This document shows, in pieces, positions 45,287 to 54,291 of a stretch of DNA of 64,000 bases. The position numbers and the translations under genes are program-made. This DNA comes from Bacteroides luti (GTDB lineage Bacteria > Bacteroidota > Bacteroidia > Bacteroidales > Bacteroidaceae), in assembly GCF_900128905.1 (NCBI RefSeq), contig NZ_FQTV01000010.1:62001-126000 (forward strand), given 5' to 3'. The notes beneath the pieces were generated by a model. That model made no database searches. It worked only from the letters and a program-made list of their open reading frames with translations, and had not been told where the DNA came from. Every line of letters starts with the position of its first letter. Position 1 is the stretch's first letter.

Positions 45287-46483
45287 TTATCTTAATTTAT
45301 TTTTTTCAAAGTGTGGAGCAACTTTCCTTTTGAAATAGATTACAGATAAAACGGTGAGGCAAGCTCCGAAAAAGAATGCCTTATCGAATGTTGCTATTTG
45401 TCCTATATATCCTCCTGCAAGAACGCCTATACCAATACCCATATCCCATGAAGTTAAATAGGTAGACGTTGCCGTTCCTCTTTGAGAATTTGGAGCCAGA
45501 TTAACAAAAAGCGTATTAAATGCCGGAAACATTGTTCCGAAGCCAATTCCCAGAAGAAGAGCTATCAAAAAGAATAAGATTGTGGTAGCTGTACTGCTAT
45601 ACTTCATCAGCATGTTACATGCAGAAAGTAAAAAATAGCAGAAACAAACCAGGTACATTCCCCATGCTAAAACAGTCAGTAATCGTCCTTTATCAACTTG
45701 TTTACCCGAAAATAAACGTGAAACTGCCATTCCTACTGCCATAAAAGTAAAGAACAATCCTGTGCCACTCATTATTCCCATGCTTTTAGCATAGATTGCC
45801 ACATAGGTTGTTGTCATTCCGTAAGGAACAGATAGCAACATAAGATCCAGTCCGGCGGGAACTCCTTTCAGCAGAATAAATCTATCCAATGATATTGCTT
45901 CACGTTTTACACATTTCTTTGCCGGAGTTTTTATTAAGAAAGCCATTAAAAGCCCGATGCTGCAAGATACAAATGCCCAGGTAAAGATTACATCAAACGA
46001 GTAAACCTCATGCAGAAACAAGCCAACCATTGGTCCAATGCTCATGGCTGTGTTATTCATCATTCCATAATACCCAAGACCTTCACCTCTTCTCGATGAA
46101 GGCATAATATCTATCACTATCGTATTACCGCCCACAGTTACAGTCCCAAAAGCAAAACCATGAAGAATTCTTAAGATAGTGAACAAGGTCAGTACTCCCG
46201 AAAATAAGTAACCTGCAAAGATTCCGGTGAAAATAAAATAGGCGAATAAGTAAAGCGGTTTTCGGGCAAAAGCATCAAGTAGGTATCCTGAGAAAGGACG
46301 AATACAGAGTGCAGCTATAGTATAACATGAAAGGATTATTCCTATAGTAGCGTTGTTTGAATGAAAAACCTCTGTGAGGTAAAAAGGAAGTATCGGTAGT
46401 AATAGATAGAAGCCAAAGTACAACAGAAAATTCGCAGCCAGAATAAATACATAGCTACGGGTAACCAGCTTGTCTTTTGCCAT
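45287..46483 (-). CDS. MFS transporter
   Basis: A 398-residue inner-membrane protein with 12 predicted helices and major-facilitator motifs: RPFSGYLLDAFARKPLY (about 58, the loop 2-3 motif A), followed by RILHGFAFGTVTVGGNTIV (about 108). The overall resemblance is to drug/metabolite efflux proteins of the YfcJ/arabinose-efflux type; the substrate cannot be predicted. It is directly upstream of nth and separated from pheS by a terminator. Confidence 0.85.
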   Translation of the reverse strand: MAKDKLVTRSYVFILAANFLLYFGFYLLLPILPFYLTEVFHSNNATIGIILSCYTIAALCIRPFSGYLLDAFARKPLYLFAYFIFTGIFAGYLFSGVLTLFTILRILHGFAFGTVTVGGNTIVIDIMPSSRRGEGLGYYGMMNNTAMSIGPMVGLFLHEVYSFDVIFTWAFVSCSIGLLMAFLIKTPAKKCVKREAISLDRFILLKGVPAGLDLMLLSVPYGMTTTYVAIYAKSMGIMSGTGLFFTFMAVGMAVSRLFSGKQVDKGRLLTVLAWGMYLVCFCYFLLSACNMLMKYSSTATTILFFLIALLLGIGFGTMFPAFNTLFVNLAPNSQRGTATSTYLTSWDMGIGIGVLAGGYIGQIATFDKAFFFGACLTVLSVIYFKRKVAPHFEKNKLR

Positions 46484-46514
46484 AAGATGATTATTAGGAG
46501 ATATAATAAAATAA

Positions 46515-46554
46515 GGATAATGAATAATTCAGTTCATTGAGCTATTCATTATCC
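46515..46554 (-). terminator. Hairpin terminator after pheS
   Basis: A perfect 12-bp inverted repeat (arm GGATAATGAATA, 46515-46526 and 46543-46554), followed on the minus strand by TTATTTTATTATAT. It lies 22 bp after the pheS stop. Confidence 0.75.
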
Positions 46555-46576
46555 CATATTAATTATTTATGATCAG

Positions 46577-47596
46577 TTAGTTTGCTGCTTCGAACTGTTT
46601 CAGGAAACGAGTATCATTTTCCGAGAACATTCGAAGGTCTTTTACCTGATATTTCAGATTGGTAATACGTTCAATACCCATTCCAAGAGCATAACCAGAG
46701 TAAACTTTGCTGTCTATTCCATTACTTTCAAGAACGTTAGGGTCAACCATACCACAACCTAAAATTTCTACCCATCCGGTGTGCTTGCAGAAAGGACAAC
46801 CTTTACCGCCACAGATATTACAACTGATATCCATTTCAGCACTTGGTTCAGTGAATGGGAAATAACTTGGACGAAGACGAATCTTGGTATCTGCACCAAA
46901 CATCTCTTTTGCAAAAAGCAGAAGCACTTGTTTCAGGTCAGTGAAAGATACATCCTTGTCAATATAAAGAGCTTCAACCTGGTGGAAGAAGCAGTGAGCA
47001 CGGTAACTGATTGCTTCGTTACGGTATACACGTCCCGGACAAATAATACGGATAGGAGGTTGTGAAACTTCCATTACACGGCTTTGTACAGAAGATGTAT
47101 GTGTACGCAATATGATATCAGGATGTGCTTCAATGAAGAATGTATCCTGCATATCTCTTGCCGGATGATCTTCAGCGAAGTTCAAAGCAGAGAATACATG
47201 CCAGTCATCTTCAATTTCAGGTCCCTCAGCAATACTGAATCCCAGACGGCCAAAAATATCGATTATTTCATTCTTGACAATAGACAGTGGGTGACGAGTT
47301 CCTAAGTCAACCGGATAAGCAGAACGAGTTAAATCTAAATCGCATGAACCGCTGTCCTGGCTGTCAAAAGCCTCTTTTAATGCATTGATTCTCTCCTGAG
47401 CTTTTGTTTTCAGCTCATTCAGTCTCATTCCCACTTCCTTTTTCTGATCAGCCGCTACATTACGGAAATCAGCCATAAGGTCATTAATTGCTCCTTTTTT
47501 GCTTAAATATTTAATACGCAGAGCTTCCAACTCTTCCGCATTAGATGCTTTTAATGTTTCAACTTCTTCTAGTAGTTGCTTAATTTTAGCTATCAT
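46577..47596 (-). CDS. pheS: Phenylalanyl-tRNA synthetase alpha subunit
   Basis: Class II synthetase catalytic subunit of 339 residues that charges tRNA-Phe together with PheT, whose gene is not nearby. It has the N-terminal coiled-coil (about 1-90), motif 2 (ICPGRVYRNEAISYRAHCFFHQVEALY, about 180-207), the Phe-recognition loop with CNICGGKGCPFCKHTG (about 258-273) and motif 3 GYALGMGIERI (about 300). The ATG overlaps the stop codon of the preceding oxidoreductase gamma-subunit gene by 4 bp. The start is unambiguous, and the gene is coupled to a catabolic operon. Confidence 0.96.
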   Translation of the reverse strand: MIAKIKQLLEEVETLKASNAEELEALRIKYLSKKGAINDLMADFRNVAADQKKEVGMRLNELKTKAQERINALKEAFDSQDSGSCDLDLTRSAYPVDLGTRHPLSIVKNEIIDIFGRLGFSIAEGPEIEDDWHVFSALNFAEDHPARDMQDTFFIEAHPDIILRTHTSSVQSRVMEVSQPPIRIICPGRVYRNEAISYRAHCFFHQVEALYIDKDVSFTDLKQVLLLFAKEMFGADTKIRLRPSYFPFTEPSAEMDISCNICGGKGCPFCKHTGWVEILGCGMVDPNVLESNGIDSKVYSGYALGMGIERITNLKYQVKDLRMFSENDTRFLKQFEAAN

Positions 47597-48135
47597 ATTT
47601 TCTTAATTAATTCCATTCCTTTTTTAATAGCAGTTTCATTCATCGGAATCAAATGATGATGACGTTCAGGAAGAGTCTTTTTCAGTCCTTTTAAAACATT
47701 CTCAATAGTAACGATAGGACATATTTTTAATAATCCTCCAAGTACAATCATGTTGAATGCTTTAGCATTATTCATTTCATTAGCTGCATCCATTGCATCT
47801 ATGCGATAAACATTGATATCCTTACGTGTAGGTGGATTGATAATACCATATCCATCGTAAATTAATATTCCGCCCGGTTTAACCTTGCTTTCAAATTTTT
47901 CTAAAGAAGGCTGGTTCAGGATAATTGCAGCATCGTACTTACTCAAAATAGGAGAAGATATCTTATTATCACTAACAATAACAGTAACATTGGCAGTACC
48001 ACCTCTTTGTTCCGGTCCGTATGCTGGCATCCATGATACTTCTTTATTTTCCATTAAGCCTGAATAGGCAAGGATTTTACCCATAGACAAGACTCCTTGT
48101 CCACCAAATCCAGCTATGATTATTTCTTCTTTCAT
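47593..48135 (-). CDS. 2-oxoacid:ferredoxin oxidoreductase gamma subunit
   Basis: A 180-residue subunit of a CoA- and ferredoxin-dependent 2-oxoacid oxidoreductase. It opens with IIAGFGGQGVLSMGKIL (about residues 5-21), the conserved gamma-domain motif, and has WMPAYGPEQRGGTANVTVIVS (about 36). It completes the alpha, beta, gamma and ferredoxin set encoded between 47593 and 50492. Whether the complex prefers 2-oxoglutarate or branched-chain 2-oxoacids cannot be decided from sequence by eye. Confidence 0.9.
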   Translation of the reverse strand: MKEEIIIAGFGGQGVLSMGKILAYSGLMENKEVSWMPAYGPEQRGGTANVTVIVSDNKISSPILSKYDAAIILNQPSLEKFESKVKPGGILIYDGYGIINPPTRKDINVYRIDAMDAANEMNNAKAFNMIVLGGLLKICPIVTIENVLKGLKKTLPERHHHLIPMNETAIKKGMELIKKI

Positions 48136-48152
48136 TGCTCTGATTTTTTAGA

Positions 48153-48923
48153 TTATTCTTTATCTTTTAAGTCGCCTAGTGGATAGTAAGGGAACATGTG
48201 TTCTTCCATCCATTTATTAGATGCTTCCGGACTCATCTTCCAACCAGAGTTACAAGTTGAAACAACTTCCACTAAATTAGAACCTTTACCGTTCATTGAG
48301 TTTTCAAATGCTTTGCGAATAGCCTTTTTTGTTTTGCGAATTGCAGCAGTTGTTTGAACAGACTGGCGGGTAACATAAGCTGTACCTTCTAAAGTAGCAG
48401 CAATTTCAGTCATTTTAAGTGGATATCCGTGTAGCTTTACGTCACGACCATAAGGGCTGGTTGCAGTTTTCATTCCAACAAGAGTTGTAGGAGCCATCTG
48501 ACCACCGGTCATACCGTAAATAGCATTATTGATAAAGATAATTGTAATATTTTCACCTCGGTTTAAAGCATGAATTGTTTCAGCAGTACCGATACAAGCA
48601 AGGTCACCATCTCCCTGATAAGTAAATACCAGTTTGTCAGGCCATAAACGTTTAATAGCAGTAGCAACAGCAGGAGCACGTCCATGAGCAGCTTCCTGCC
48701 AGTCAATGTCAATGTAATTGTAGATAAAGACAGCACATCCTACAGGAGAAATTCCCACAGTTTTGTCTTCCATACCCATTTCTTCAATTACTTCGGCTAC
48801 TAATTTGTGAACTACACCATGACTACATCCCGGGCAATAATGCATCGGTTTGTCATTCATGAGTTTTGGTTTCTTATATACTAAGTTCTCAGGTTTGATT
48901 ATATCTTCTTTAGTCATCGTCAT
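48153..48923 (-). CDS. 2-oxoacid:ferredoxin oxidoreductase beta subunit (TPP-binding)
   Basis: A 256-residue thiamine-pyrophosphate subunit. Key features are HYCPGCSHGVVHKLVAEV (about 28), which carries cysteines typical of the beta subunits, HGRAPAVATAIKRLWPD (about 80) and the TPP motif GDGDLACIGTAETIHALNRGENITIIFINNAIYGMTGGQ (about 100-139). The first codons MTMTKED leave two possible starts. It overlaps the small membrane-protein gene by 14 bp and precedes the gamma gene by 17 bp. Confidence 0.92.
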   Translation of the reverse strand: MTMTKEDIIKPENLVYKKPKLMNDKPMHYCPGCSHGVVHKLVAEVIEEMGMEDKTVGISPVGCAVFIYNYIDIDWQEAAHGRAPAVATAIKRLWPDKLVFTYQGDGDLACIGTAETIHALNRGENITIIFINNAIYGMTGGQMAPTTLVGMKTATSPYGRDVKLHGYPLKMTEIAATLEGTAYVTRQSVQTTAAIRKTKKAIRKAFENSMNGKGSNLVEVVSTCNSGWKMSPEASNKWMEEHMFPYYPLGDLKDKE

Positions 48924-49119
48924 TCCTCCTCTTATTTTTTTTCAAGCTGTTTTGAGTGATTCGCAATGCGTATTCTATGAATTTAACAAAAATGGTAAAG
49001 CAACAAACGATAAACATTACCATCTGATCCGCAACTGTGAAGTAGATTATGATTGTACTCAAAGTTCCGATCATAAAGAGTATGTTCAGAATCAATCTGA
49101 TTTTATCCAAATTCAACAT
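48910..49119 (-). CDS. Small two-helix membrane protein inside the oxidoreductase operon
   Basis: A 69-residue protein with two hydrophobic stretches (about residues 8-27 and 30-50) and a very basic/acidic tail KKNKRRNDDD. The gene sits between the alpha- and beta-subunit genes. It starts 8 bp after the alpha stop and overlaps the beta start by 14 bp, so it is embedded in the operon and most likely translated. It has no recognisable domain. It might anchor the soluble oxidoreductase to the membrane or be a free small protein; neither is shown. Confidence 0.65.
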   Translation of the reverse strand: MLNLDKIRLILNILFMIGTLSTIIIYFTVADQMVMFIVCCFTIFVKFIEYALRITQNSLKKNKRRNDDD

Positions 49120-49127
49120 ACGTCTTT

Positions 49128-50210
49128 TTATTTAATTAGTTTCTCTTTGATTGCTTCAACAACCTCGTCAGGATCAGGAACAATACCTCCAAGGCGTCCA
49201 AAGTGTTCCACTTTTACACGACCGTTAACAGCAAGACGAATATCTTCTACCATCTGACCTGCATTAAGTTCAACAGAGATCATTCCTTTTACTTTTTCAG
49301 CGTATTTAGCAATAGCTTTTGTTGGGAAAGGCCATAGAGTGATAGGACGAAGAAGTCCCACTTTGATACCTTCGGCACGAGCCAGTTCCATTGACTTTTG
49401 ACAAATACGTGCACTAGATCCGAATGCTACGATCAGATATTCTGCATCTTCGCAGTTAATCTCTTCATAACGAACCTCGTTTTCTTCAATCTCTTTATAT
49501 TTAGCCTGGAAACGGATGTTGTTTTGCTCCATTGCATAAGGATCAAGTTCCAGAGAAGTAATGATATTCGGTTTACGGCCATTTGCTTTTCCTGTTGTAG
49601 CCCATGGACAACGAGCAATTACTTCTTCATCGGTAAGGCGTTTTCTTTGTGCCGGAAGAACAACTTTCTCCATCATCTGACCAATTACACCATCGGCAAG
49701 GATAATAGCCGGGTTTCTGTATTTGAATGCAAGTTCAAAACCAAGTCCAACGAAATCTGCCATTTCCTGTACAGAAGCAGGCGCAAGTGCTATCAATCTG
49801 TAGTCACCGTGACCACCACCTTTTACAGTCTGGAAATAGTCAGCCTGACTAGGTTGGATAGTTCCAAGACCCGGACCTCCACGCATTACATTAACGATTA
49901 AACAAGGAAGTTCTGCACCGGCGATATAAGAAATACCTTCCTGCTTTAAACTTACGCCAGGGCTGGAAGATGAGGTCATTACCATTTTACCGGAACCGGC
50001 ACCACCGTATACCATATTTATTGCTGCAACTTCACTTTCAGCCTGTAAAACAACCATTCCGGTAGTTTCCCATGGTTTCAGATCAGCAAGCGTTTCTAAT
50101 ACTTCAGATTGAGGAGTGATAGGATAACCGAAATAACCATCAACTCCATAGCGAATAGCTGCATGAGAGATAGCTTCGTTACCCTTCATTAAAACAACTT
50201 CTTCTTCCAT
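49128..50210 (-). CDS. 2-oxoacid:ferredoxin oxidoreductase alpha subunit (VorB/KorA type)
   Basis: A 360-residue alpha subunit. It begins EEVVLMKGNEAISHAAIRYGVDGYFGYPITPQSE, where the GYPITPQSE motif binds the thiamine-pyrophosphate pyrimidine partner site, and continues with MVMTSSSSPGVSLKQEGISYIAGAELPCLIVNVMRGGPGLG. The C-terminal transketolase-like domain (LLRPITLWPFPTKAI, about 290) is complete. Together with the beta, gamma and ferredoxin subunits it makes acyl-CoA, CO2 and reduced ferredoxin from a 2-oxoacid, or the reverse in carbon fixation to 2-oxoglutarate. Confidence 0.92.
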   Translation of the reverse strand: MEEEVVLMKGNEAISHAAIRYGVDGYFGYPITPQSEVLETLADLKPWETTGMVVLQAESEVAAINMVYGGAGSGKMVMTSSSSPGVSLKQEGISYIAGAELPCLIVNVMRGGPGLGTIQPSQADYFQTVKGGGHGDYRLIALAPASVQEMADFVGLGFELAFKYRNPAIILADGVIGQMMEKVVLPAQRKRLTDEEVIARCPWATTGKANGRKPNIITSLELDPYAMEQNNIRFQAKYKEIEENEVRYEEINCEDAEYLIVAFGSSARICQKSMELARAEGIKVGLLRPITLWPFPTKAIAKYAEKVKGMISVELNAGQMVEDIRLAVNGRVKVEHFGRLGGIVPDPDEVVEAIKEKLIK

Positions 50211-50264
50211 ATATTTAATTTTTTTAAGTTCTTTACTTAATTGATTAATAATGACTTTAATTGC

Positions 50265-50492
50265 TTAAAGTTTTACTTTGAAAACAGTAATACATCCGTC
50301 AGGGCATACTGTTGCACATGAAGAACATCCGTTACAAGTGTCTTCTAATACTTGCTGAGCGAAATTGTATCCTTTAATGTTTACTTCTTTATTTGTTAAA
50401 GACAACACATTAAGAGGGCATGCCACCACACAAAGATTACATCCTTTGCAACGTTCGGTGTCAACTACTATTGCTCCTTTTATTTTAGCCAT
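50265..50492 (-). CDS. 2 x 4Fe-4S ferredoxin subunit of the oxidoreductase
   Basis: A 75-residue ferredoxin with two Cys-x2-Cys-x2-Cys-x3-Cys-Pro clusters: CKGCNLCVVACP (about residues 16-27) and CNGCSSCATVCP (about 53-64). It is the delta/electron-transfer subunit of the 2-oxoacid oxidoreductase, encoded 55 bp before the alpha gene. Its size and symmetry are typical of these operons. Confidence 0.94.
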   Translation of the reverse strand: MAKIKGAIVVDTERCKGCNLCVVACPLNVLSLTNKEVNIKGYNFAQQVLEDTCNGCSSCATVCPDGCITVFKVKL

Positions 50493-50503
50493 AATTTAAG
50501 AAT

Positions 50504-50776
50504 TTATTGATTGTACATATCCTTATTATAGAAATTCAGGATGTCCATTATCATTTTATGAGCTTGCAGTGCCGGACTCTGAGGGTTTATTTCTATAGCC
50601 GATAAGTAATTGTTAATTGCTTGTTGCCAGTTCCCTTGTTTGCGATAAGCATTTCCGCGAAGATAATATGCCTCGTCACACGTTGGATTGGACTCTATAA
50701 ATATATCCAATGCGTTTATGGCGGCCTCCACGTCATCTTTGTCGAGTAGTCCTTTTATAGTGCTAAGTTCTTCCAT
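50504..50776 (-). CDS. Small tetratricopeptide-repeat protein heading the oxidoreductase operon
   Basis: A 90-residue protein consisting of about two TPR units (AINALDIFIESNPTCDEAYYLRGNAYRK and WQQAINNYLSAIEINPQSPAL). The start was moved to the ATG at 50776 because the TATCTTTG promoter element (50805-50812) ends two bases before an upstream in-frame GTG at 50803, which would not be transcribed. It lies 12 bp before the ferredoxin gene and is the first gene of the operon. A role in assembling or recruiting the oxidoreductase is possible but not shown. Confidence 0.8.
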   Translation of the reverse strand: MEELSTIKGLLDKDDVEAAINALDIFIESNPTCDEAYYLRGNAYRKQGNWQQAINNYLSAIEINPQSPALQAHKMIMDILNFYNKDMYNQ

Positions 50777-50804
50777 CTTTTGAATTTCCAATGCTTTAGA
50801 CACG

Positions 50805-50812
50805 CAAAGATA
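50805..50812 (-). promoter_or_regulatory. -7 promoter element of the oxidoreductase operon
   Basis: Minus-strand TATCTTTG, a full TAnnTTTG match, 28 bp before the ATG at 50776. No convincing -33 box was seen. The AT-rich stretch from here to about 50990 holds no gene or other recognisable structure. Confidence 0.55.
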
Positions 50813-50995
50813 CTTTTTATTTTTTGATTTACGTATTGAGAATAGCGAAAAATGAAAAAAAGAGATGCTTGAAATAATAAAAAAAGAAATTTTTTAGTTA
50901 TAGGAGCAATTTCTTTATGTTGCATAAATATCAGCAGAAATTATTTTAATAAGATGTATCACTTTCATAAATAAAACTTTCAGGCTATATTCTTG

Positions 50996-51032
50996 CAAAA
51001 AGAAAGAGGTTACCATTTTATGATAACCTCTT
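50996..51032 (-). terminator. Terminator after the GH28 gene
   Basis: Minus strand: a 9-bp stem (AAGAGGTTA / TAACCTCTT, plus 51004-51012 and 51024-51032) followed by TTTCTTTTTGC. It lies 78 bp downstream of the polygalacturonase stop. Confidence 0.8.
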
Positions 51033-51109
51033 AAATCTTATATTTGTTGTAATTAATAAATTTATTATCCGAATAATTGAAGATATAAATGATCTTCCTT
51101 GGTAATTAA

Positions 51110-52507
51110 TTATTTTTTGATTTCTTTTCCGTTGATATATAGACCTTTAAAGGTAATATCTTTTGCTCCTTTGATTGAATTTCCCTGAGCAACATTATTG
51201 AAATGACAATCTTCTACGTTTATATTATAAACATGATCGTTATCTTCCAGGCCAACTATGTAAGAACCGAATTTACTTTTCTCACAAGTTACATTCTGAA
51301 GATATACATTGCGTACAATCGGATCAAAGCCACGTTTGCAATTTTCTTTGTTTTCATATTGGAGATTAATTTTCAAAACAGCTTCACCACATTGTCCAAC
51401 TGTAACATTTCTAACATATATATTCTCAATTAATCCACCACGACAAGTGCTGGTTTTAATACGAACTACACGATCCAGATTTTTACTGTCCATTTTACAG
51501 TTTTCTACAAATAAGTTTTTATATCCACCTGAAATTTCACTTCCTACAACAACACCGCCATGTCCGTCTTTCATGGTACAGCCACGTATAATGATGTTTT
51601 CACTTGGAATATTCCATTTACGACCATCACCATTTCTACCGGATTTAATAGCAATACAATCGTCGCCGGTATTAAAAATACAATTTTCAATCAATACATT
51701 TTTGCTCGATTCCGGGTCGCAACCATCGTTGTTTGGTCCGTGGCTCAGAATGTCTACTCCCCGAACAATCATGCTTTCACAGAATAGCGGATGAATTACC
51801 CAAAAAGGAGAGTTACGCAAACTTACATCTTCAATCAGAATAGTATTGCATGAGTGGAAATTGATTAGCTGAGGACGCATTCCATCTTCAGGTTTCATAA
51901 TGCGTTTGTAAACAGGCATCGAAGTTTCGGCATACATCAACAAGCGTTCACGTCCGCCATTTCTTTGAGCTACAACGCCCTCTTCCCAGCCAAAGCGTTT
52001 GGCACCACACATTCTCCACCAATTTTCATTAGCACCCTGACCATCAATGGTTCCTTTACCGGTAATAGCAATGTTAGTTTCACCGTAAGCATAAATCAAT
52101 GGGTGAGCATTCCAGCAATCAACACCTTCCCAACGAGTCAGTACGGCAGGGAAATATAATTTCTGATCAGTAGAAAACTTAAGTACGGCTCCATCCTCAA
52201 AATGCAGATTTACATTACTTTTTAATGTTACAGGGCCAGTATAAAATACACCTTTAGGGATAACTACCGTTCCGCCTCCAGTCTGATTGCAAGTTATAAT
52301 TGCCTGGTTAATTGCATCATGGCAAGGTTCTGCTTCATTATTAGCTTTTGCTCCAAAATCGGTAATAACAAAAGTCCTTTTAGGAAAAGATGTTTTTTTA
52401 ATTTGTTGTTCAATCTTTGCACACTCTTTCCAAGCTTCCTCTATCGGACTAGCGTTAGCCAAAAGAGTAATTAAAAGCAGGGGGATAATTCCGAATACTT
52501 TTCTCAT
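51110..52507 (-). CDS. GH28 polygalacturonase-family pectin hydrolase
   Basis: Exported 465-residue glycoside hydrolase with a right-handed beta-helix fold, acting on polygalacturonan or rhamnogalacturonan. Signal peptide about 1-19 (ending ANAS). Catalytic blocks in order: GPNNDGCDPESS (about 255), NTGDDCIAIKSGRNGDGR (about 280, with the paired Asp), DGHGGVVVGSEISGG (about 313) and VVRIKTS (about 345). These are the NxD, DD, GHG and RIK motifs of GH28. It stands alone, without a pectin SusC/SusD pair in the window, and has its own promoter and terminator. Confidence 0.93.
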   Translation of the reverse strand: MRKVFGIIPLLLITLLANASPIEEAWKECAKIEQQIKKTSFPKRTFVITDFGAKANNEAEPCHDAINQAIITCNQTGGGTVVIPKGVFYTGPVTLKSNVNLHFEDGAVLKFSTDQKLYFPAVLTRWEGVDCWNAHPLIYAYGETNIAITGKGTIDGQGANENWWRMCGAKRFGWEEGVVAQRNGGRERLLMYAETSMPVYKRIMKPEDGMRPQLINFHSCNTILIEDVSLRNSPFWVIHPLFCESMIVRGVDILSHGPNNDGCDPESSKNVLIENCIFNTGDDCIAIKSGRNGDGRKWNIPSENIIIRGCTMKDGHGGVVVGSEISGGYKNLFVENCKMDSKNLDRVVRIKTSTCRGGLIENIYVRNVTVGQCGEAVLKINLQYENKENCKRGFDPIVRNVYLQNVTCEKSKFGSYIVGLEDNDHVYNINVEDCHFNNVAQGNSIKGAKDITFKGLYINGKEIKK

Positions 52508-52540
52508 TGGTATTATTCTTTAATTGTTGTTTATTTATCG

Positions 52541-52548
52541 CAAAGATA
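52541..52548 (-). promoter_or_regulatory. -7 promoter element of the GH28 gene
   Basis: Minus-strand TATCTTTG matches TAnnTTTG, 34 bp before the start codon. TTTG or TTTA candidates upstream are at non-standard distances. Confidence 0.5.
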
Positions 52549-52611
52549 AGTAAACAACAAAGGAACTAAAGGGTAGTATTTGGCATAAAAAGTGTAATAT
52601 TTGACACAAAC

Positions 52612-54291
52612 CTACCTTTGTTTCTTCTTCCTGTGTCTTGAAAATAAGAAGCCGGCTATTAGAAGTAGAAGCGGCGGTGTAGCGATATTTATAAATTCAT
52701 AAAAGCCTCTATTTTCATTAATTGCCTGTTTTTTCAGCAACCTAAGTTTGTAGTTATGAGAACGCAGATTCAGCCATTGTTCGTTTTCGGCTAGGTAATT
52801 CACGGCGTTAGTCACGAAATCAGCGTTGCCTAATTGTTCGCCGGAAACTTCATCATATCCCAATGGCATAGGTTGTGCTTCATCACCTTGTCCTTTCCAT
52901 TCGTTTTTAATTATACTTCCCGTTGCAACAACAATAATTCTTGTATTCTTGCTTTGTTGCAATCTGCCTTGAGGTAATTCCGTGCAGCTATCAGGAGTAA
53001 GCTGGTTGATAAAAGCAGAAGGAAATTCTCCTTCAATGAGTCCGGCTACCGGAATATTCGGCTCATTAAAATAAGATTCGTCGGCCGGCATTTCCACATA
53101 GCGCAAACTAACTTTTTCCGGAACACGCAGAGTATGTGCATTCGGAGAAGTCGAAAGCAGCACTTGTTTTTTTAGCTGACTGTTACCTACAAAAGATATG
53201 GTACTTACAAATTCTGATTTAAGAGACGAAATATTTCGTGTGATAATGTTTTCTGCCGAAGGATTAATAAGTGGAGCAAAGTACCAGGGTAGGGTAGTAA
53301 ATGCTTCTTTAGAACCATCTTTGGAAGATGCCAATCGAATGGCTGTGCATTGCATATCCTGCACTGTCACCGGATTAATTCGTACGCCATAAGTAAAAAG
53401 CATATCATCCAGATTTACGTCCTGCTTTAAAGTTGATGATTCTCCGGTACCGTCAAAATCCTGCAGAGAAATCTTTATACCGTCTACCAACCAAAGAATT
53501 CGTCCTCCATTCATCAGGTATTGATCCAACGCAAATTTCTCTTTTTCAGTAAAAGCTTTTTTAGGAGAGGCGATAATCAGAACTTTGTAGGGGAGCAATT
53601 CTTCAGGATTCCCACTAAGTTGCCCTCTGTCCACATTGTAATATTTACTTAGTAGATTTGTTGCTTCGTATACATACGGTTCACTCCACTCTCCGTGTCC
53701 TTCAATAAATGCAATACGATCAGGATTGGTAATGGTTAGCACTCTCAAACCTTCTGTAATATTGTATTCCAGCTCTCCGGCCGAAGTATTAAGTACTTCT
53801 TGCGGGGTAAGATTCATATTCTTTTTAAGCAGACTAACCTGAATGGTATCTCCATTATATATCAACTCTGCCCATGGGAAAATTACTTTCGAGGAAAGTT
53901 TGCCTTCACGATCACGCTCATTAACAGACAGTCCGCGCATTCCTTTGTTGTTCATTCTAAGATAATGCTCCTGTCGGCTTTTCTCGTCGGGAGCTGCCGA
54001 TGGATTTATATTTTGCAGAATAATGCCGTGAGTTGAATAAACAGAAAGTTCATCTAACATGTCGTTTACAGATGTACGTAACCTATCGAATGCAGGGTTT
54101 AAATCACCATTCAGATATAGAATCACTTTCAAAGGTTTATCAAGGCTTTTAACCAGTTTGCAACTTTGATCGGATAAAGTATAGCGTTTCTCGGAAGTCA
54201 GATCAACCCTTATAAAGCAATAAGAAGAAATCAAGTTTATAACCAGTAGTAAAACCAGTAATCCAGTTCCTTTTAAAATCTTCTTTTTCAT
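52612..54291 (-). CDS. gldG: GldG-like ABC transporter auxiliary protein
   Basis: A 559-residue membrane protein with an N-terminal helix (about 9-28) and a C-terminal helix (about 533-551) followed by the basic tail RHRKKKQR, flanking a large periplasmic domain. Segments YTLSDQSCKLVKSLDKPLKVILYLNGD (about 37) and IAFIEGHGEWSEP (about 193) mark the GldG / ABC-type auxiliary family. Together with GldF it forms an ABC complex linked to gliding in Flavobacterium; the GldA ATPase gene is not in this window. Many non-gliding Bacteroidetes keep these genes, so the function here is uncertain. Its start overlaps the gldF stop by 4 bp. Confidence 0.85.
   Translation of the reverse strand: MKKKILKGTGLLVLLLVINLISSYCFIRVDLTSEKRYTLSDQSCKLVKSLDKPLKVILYLNGDLNPAFDRLRTSVNDMLDELSVYSTHGIILQNINPSAAPDEKSRQEHYLRMNNKGMRGLSVNERDREGKLSSKVIFPWAELIYNGDTIQVSLLKKNMNLTPQEVLNTSAGELEYNITEGLRVLTITNPDRIAFIEGHGEWSEPYVYEATNLLSKYYNVDRGQLSGNPEELLPYKVLIIASPKKAFTEKEKFALDQYLMNGGRILWLVDGIKISLQDFDGTGESSTLKQDVNLDDMLFTYGVRINPVTVQDMQCTAIRLASSKDGSKEAFTTLPWYFAPLINPSAENIITRNISSLKSEFVSTISFVGNSQLKKQVLLSTSPNAHTLRVPEKVSLRYVEMPADESYFNEPNIPVAGLIEGEFPSAFINQLTPDSCTELPQGRLQQSKNTRIIVVATGSIIKNEWKGQGDEAQPMPLGYDEVSGEQLGNADFVTNAVNYLAENEQWLNLRSHNYKLRLLKKQAINENRGFYEFINIATPPLLLLIAGFLFSRHRKKKQR

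Noticed and set aside
49398..49901. Plus-strand reading frame of 167 codons, Cys-rich
   Set aside because: It is antisense to the oxidoreductase alpha subunit; the cysteines arise from reverse-strand codons of the real gene.
50777..50803. GTG start of the small TPR protein
   Set aside because: The -7 promoter element ends two bases before it, so it would lie at or before the transcription start.
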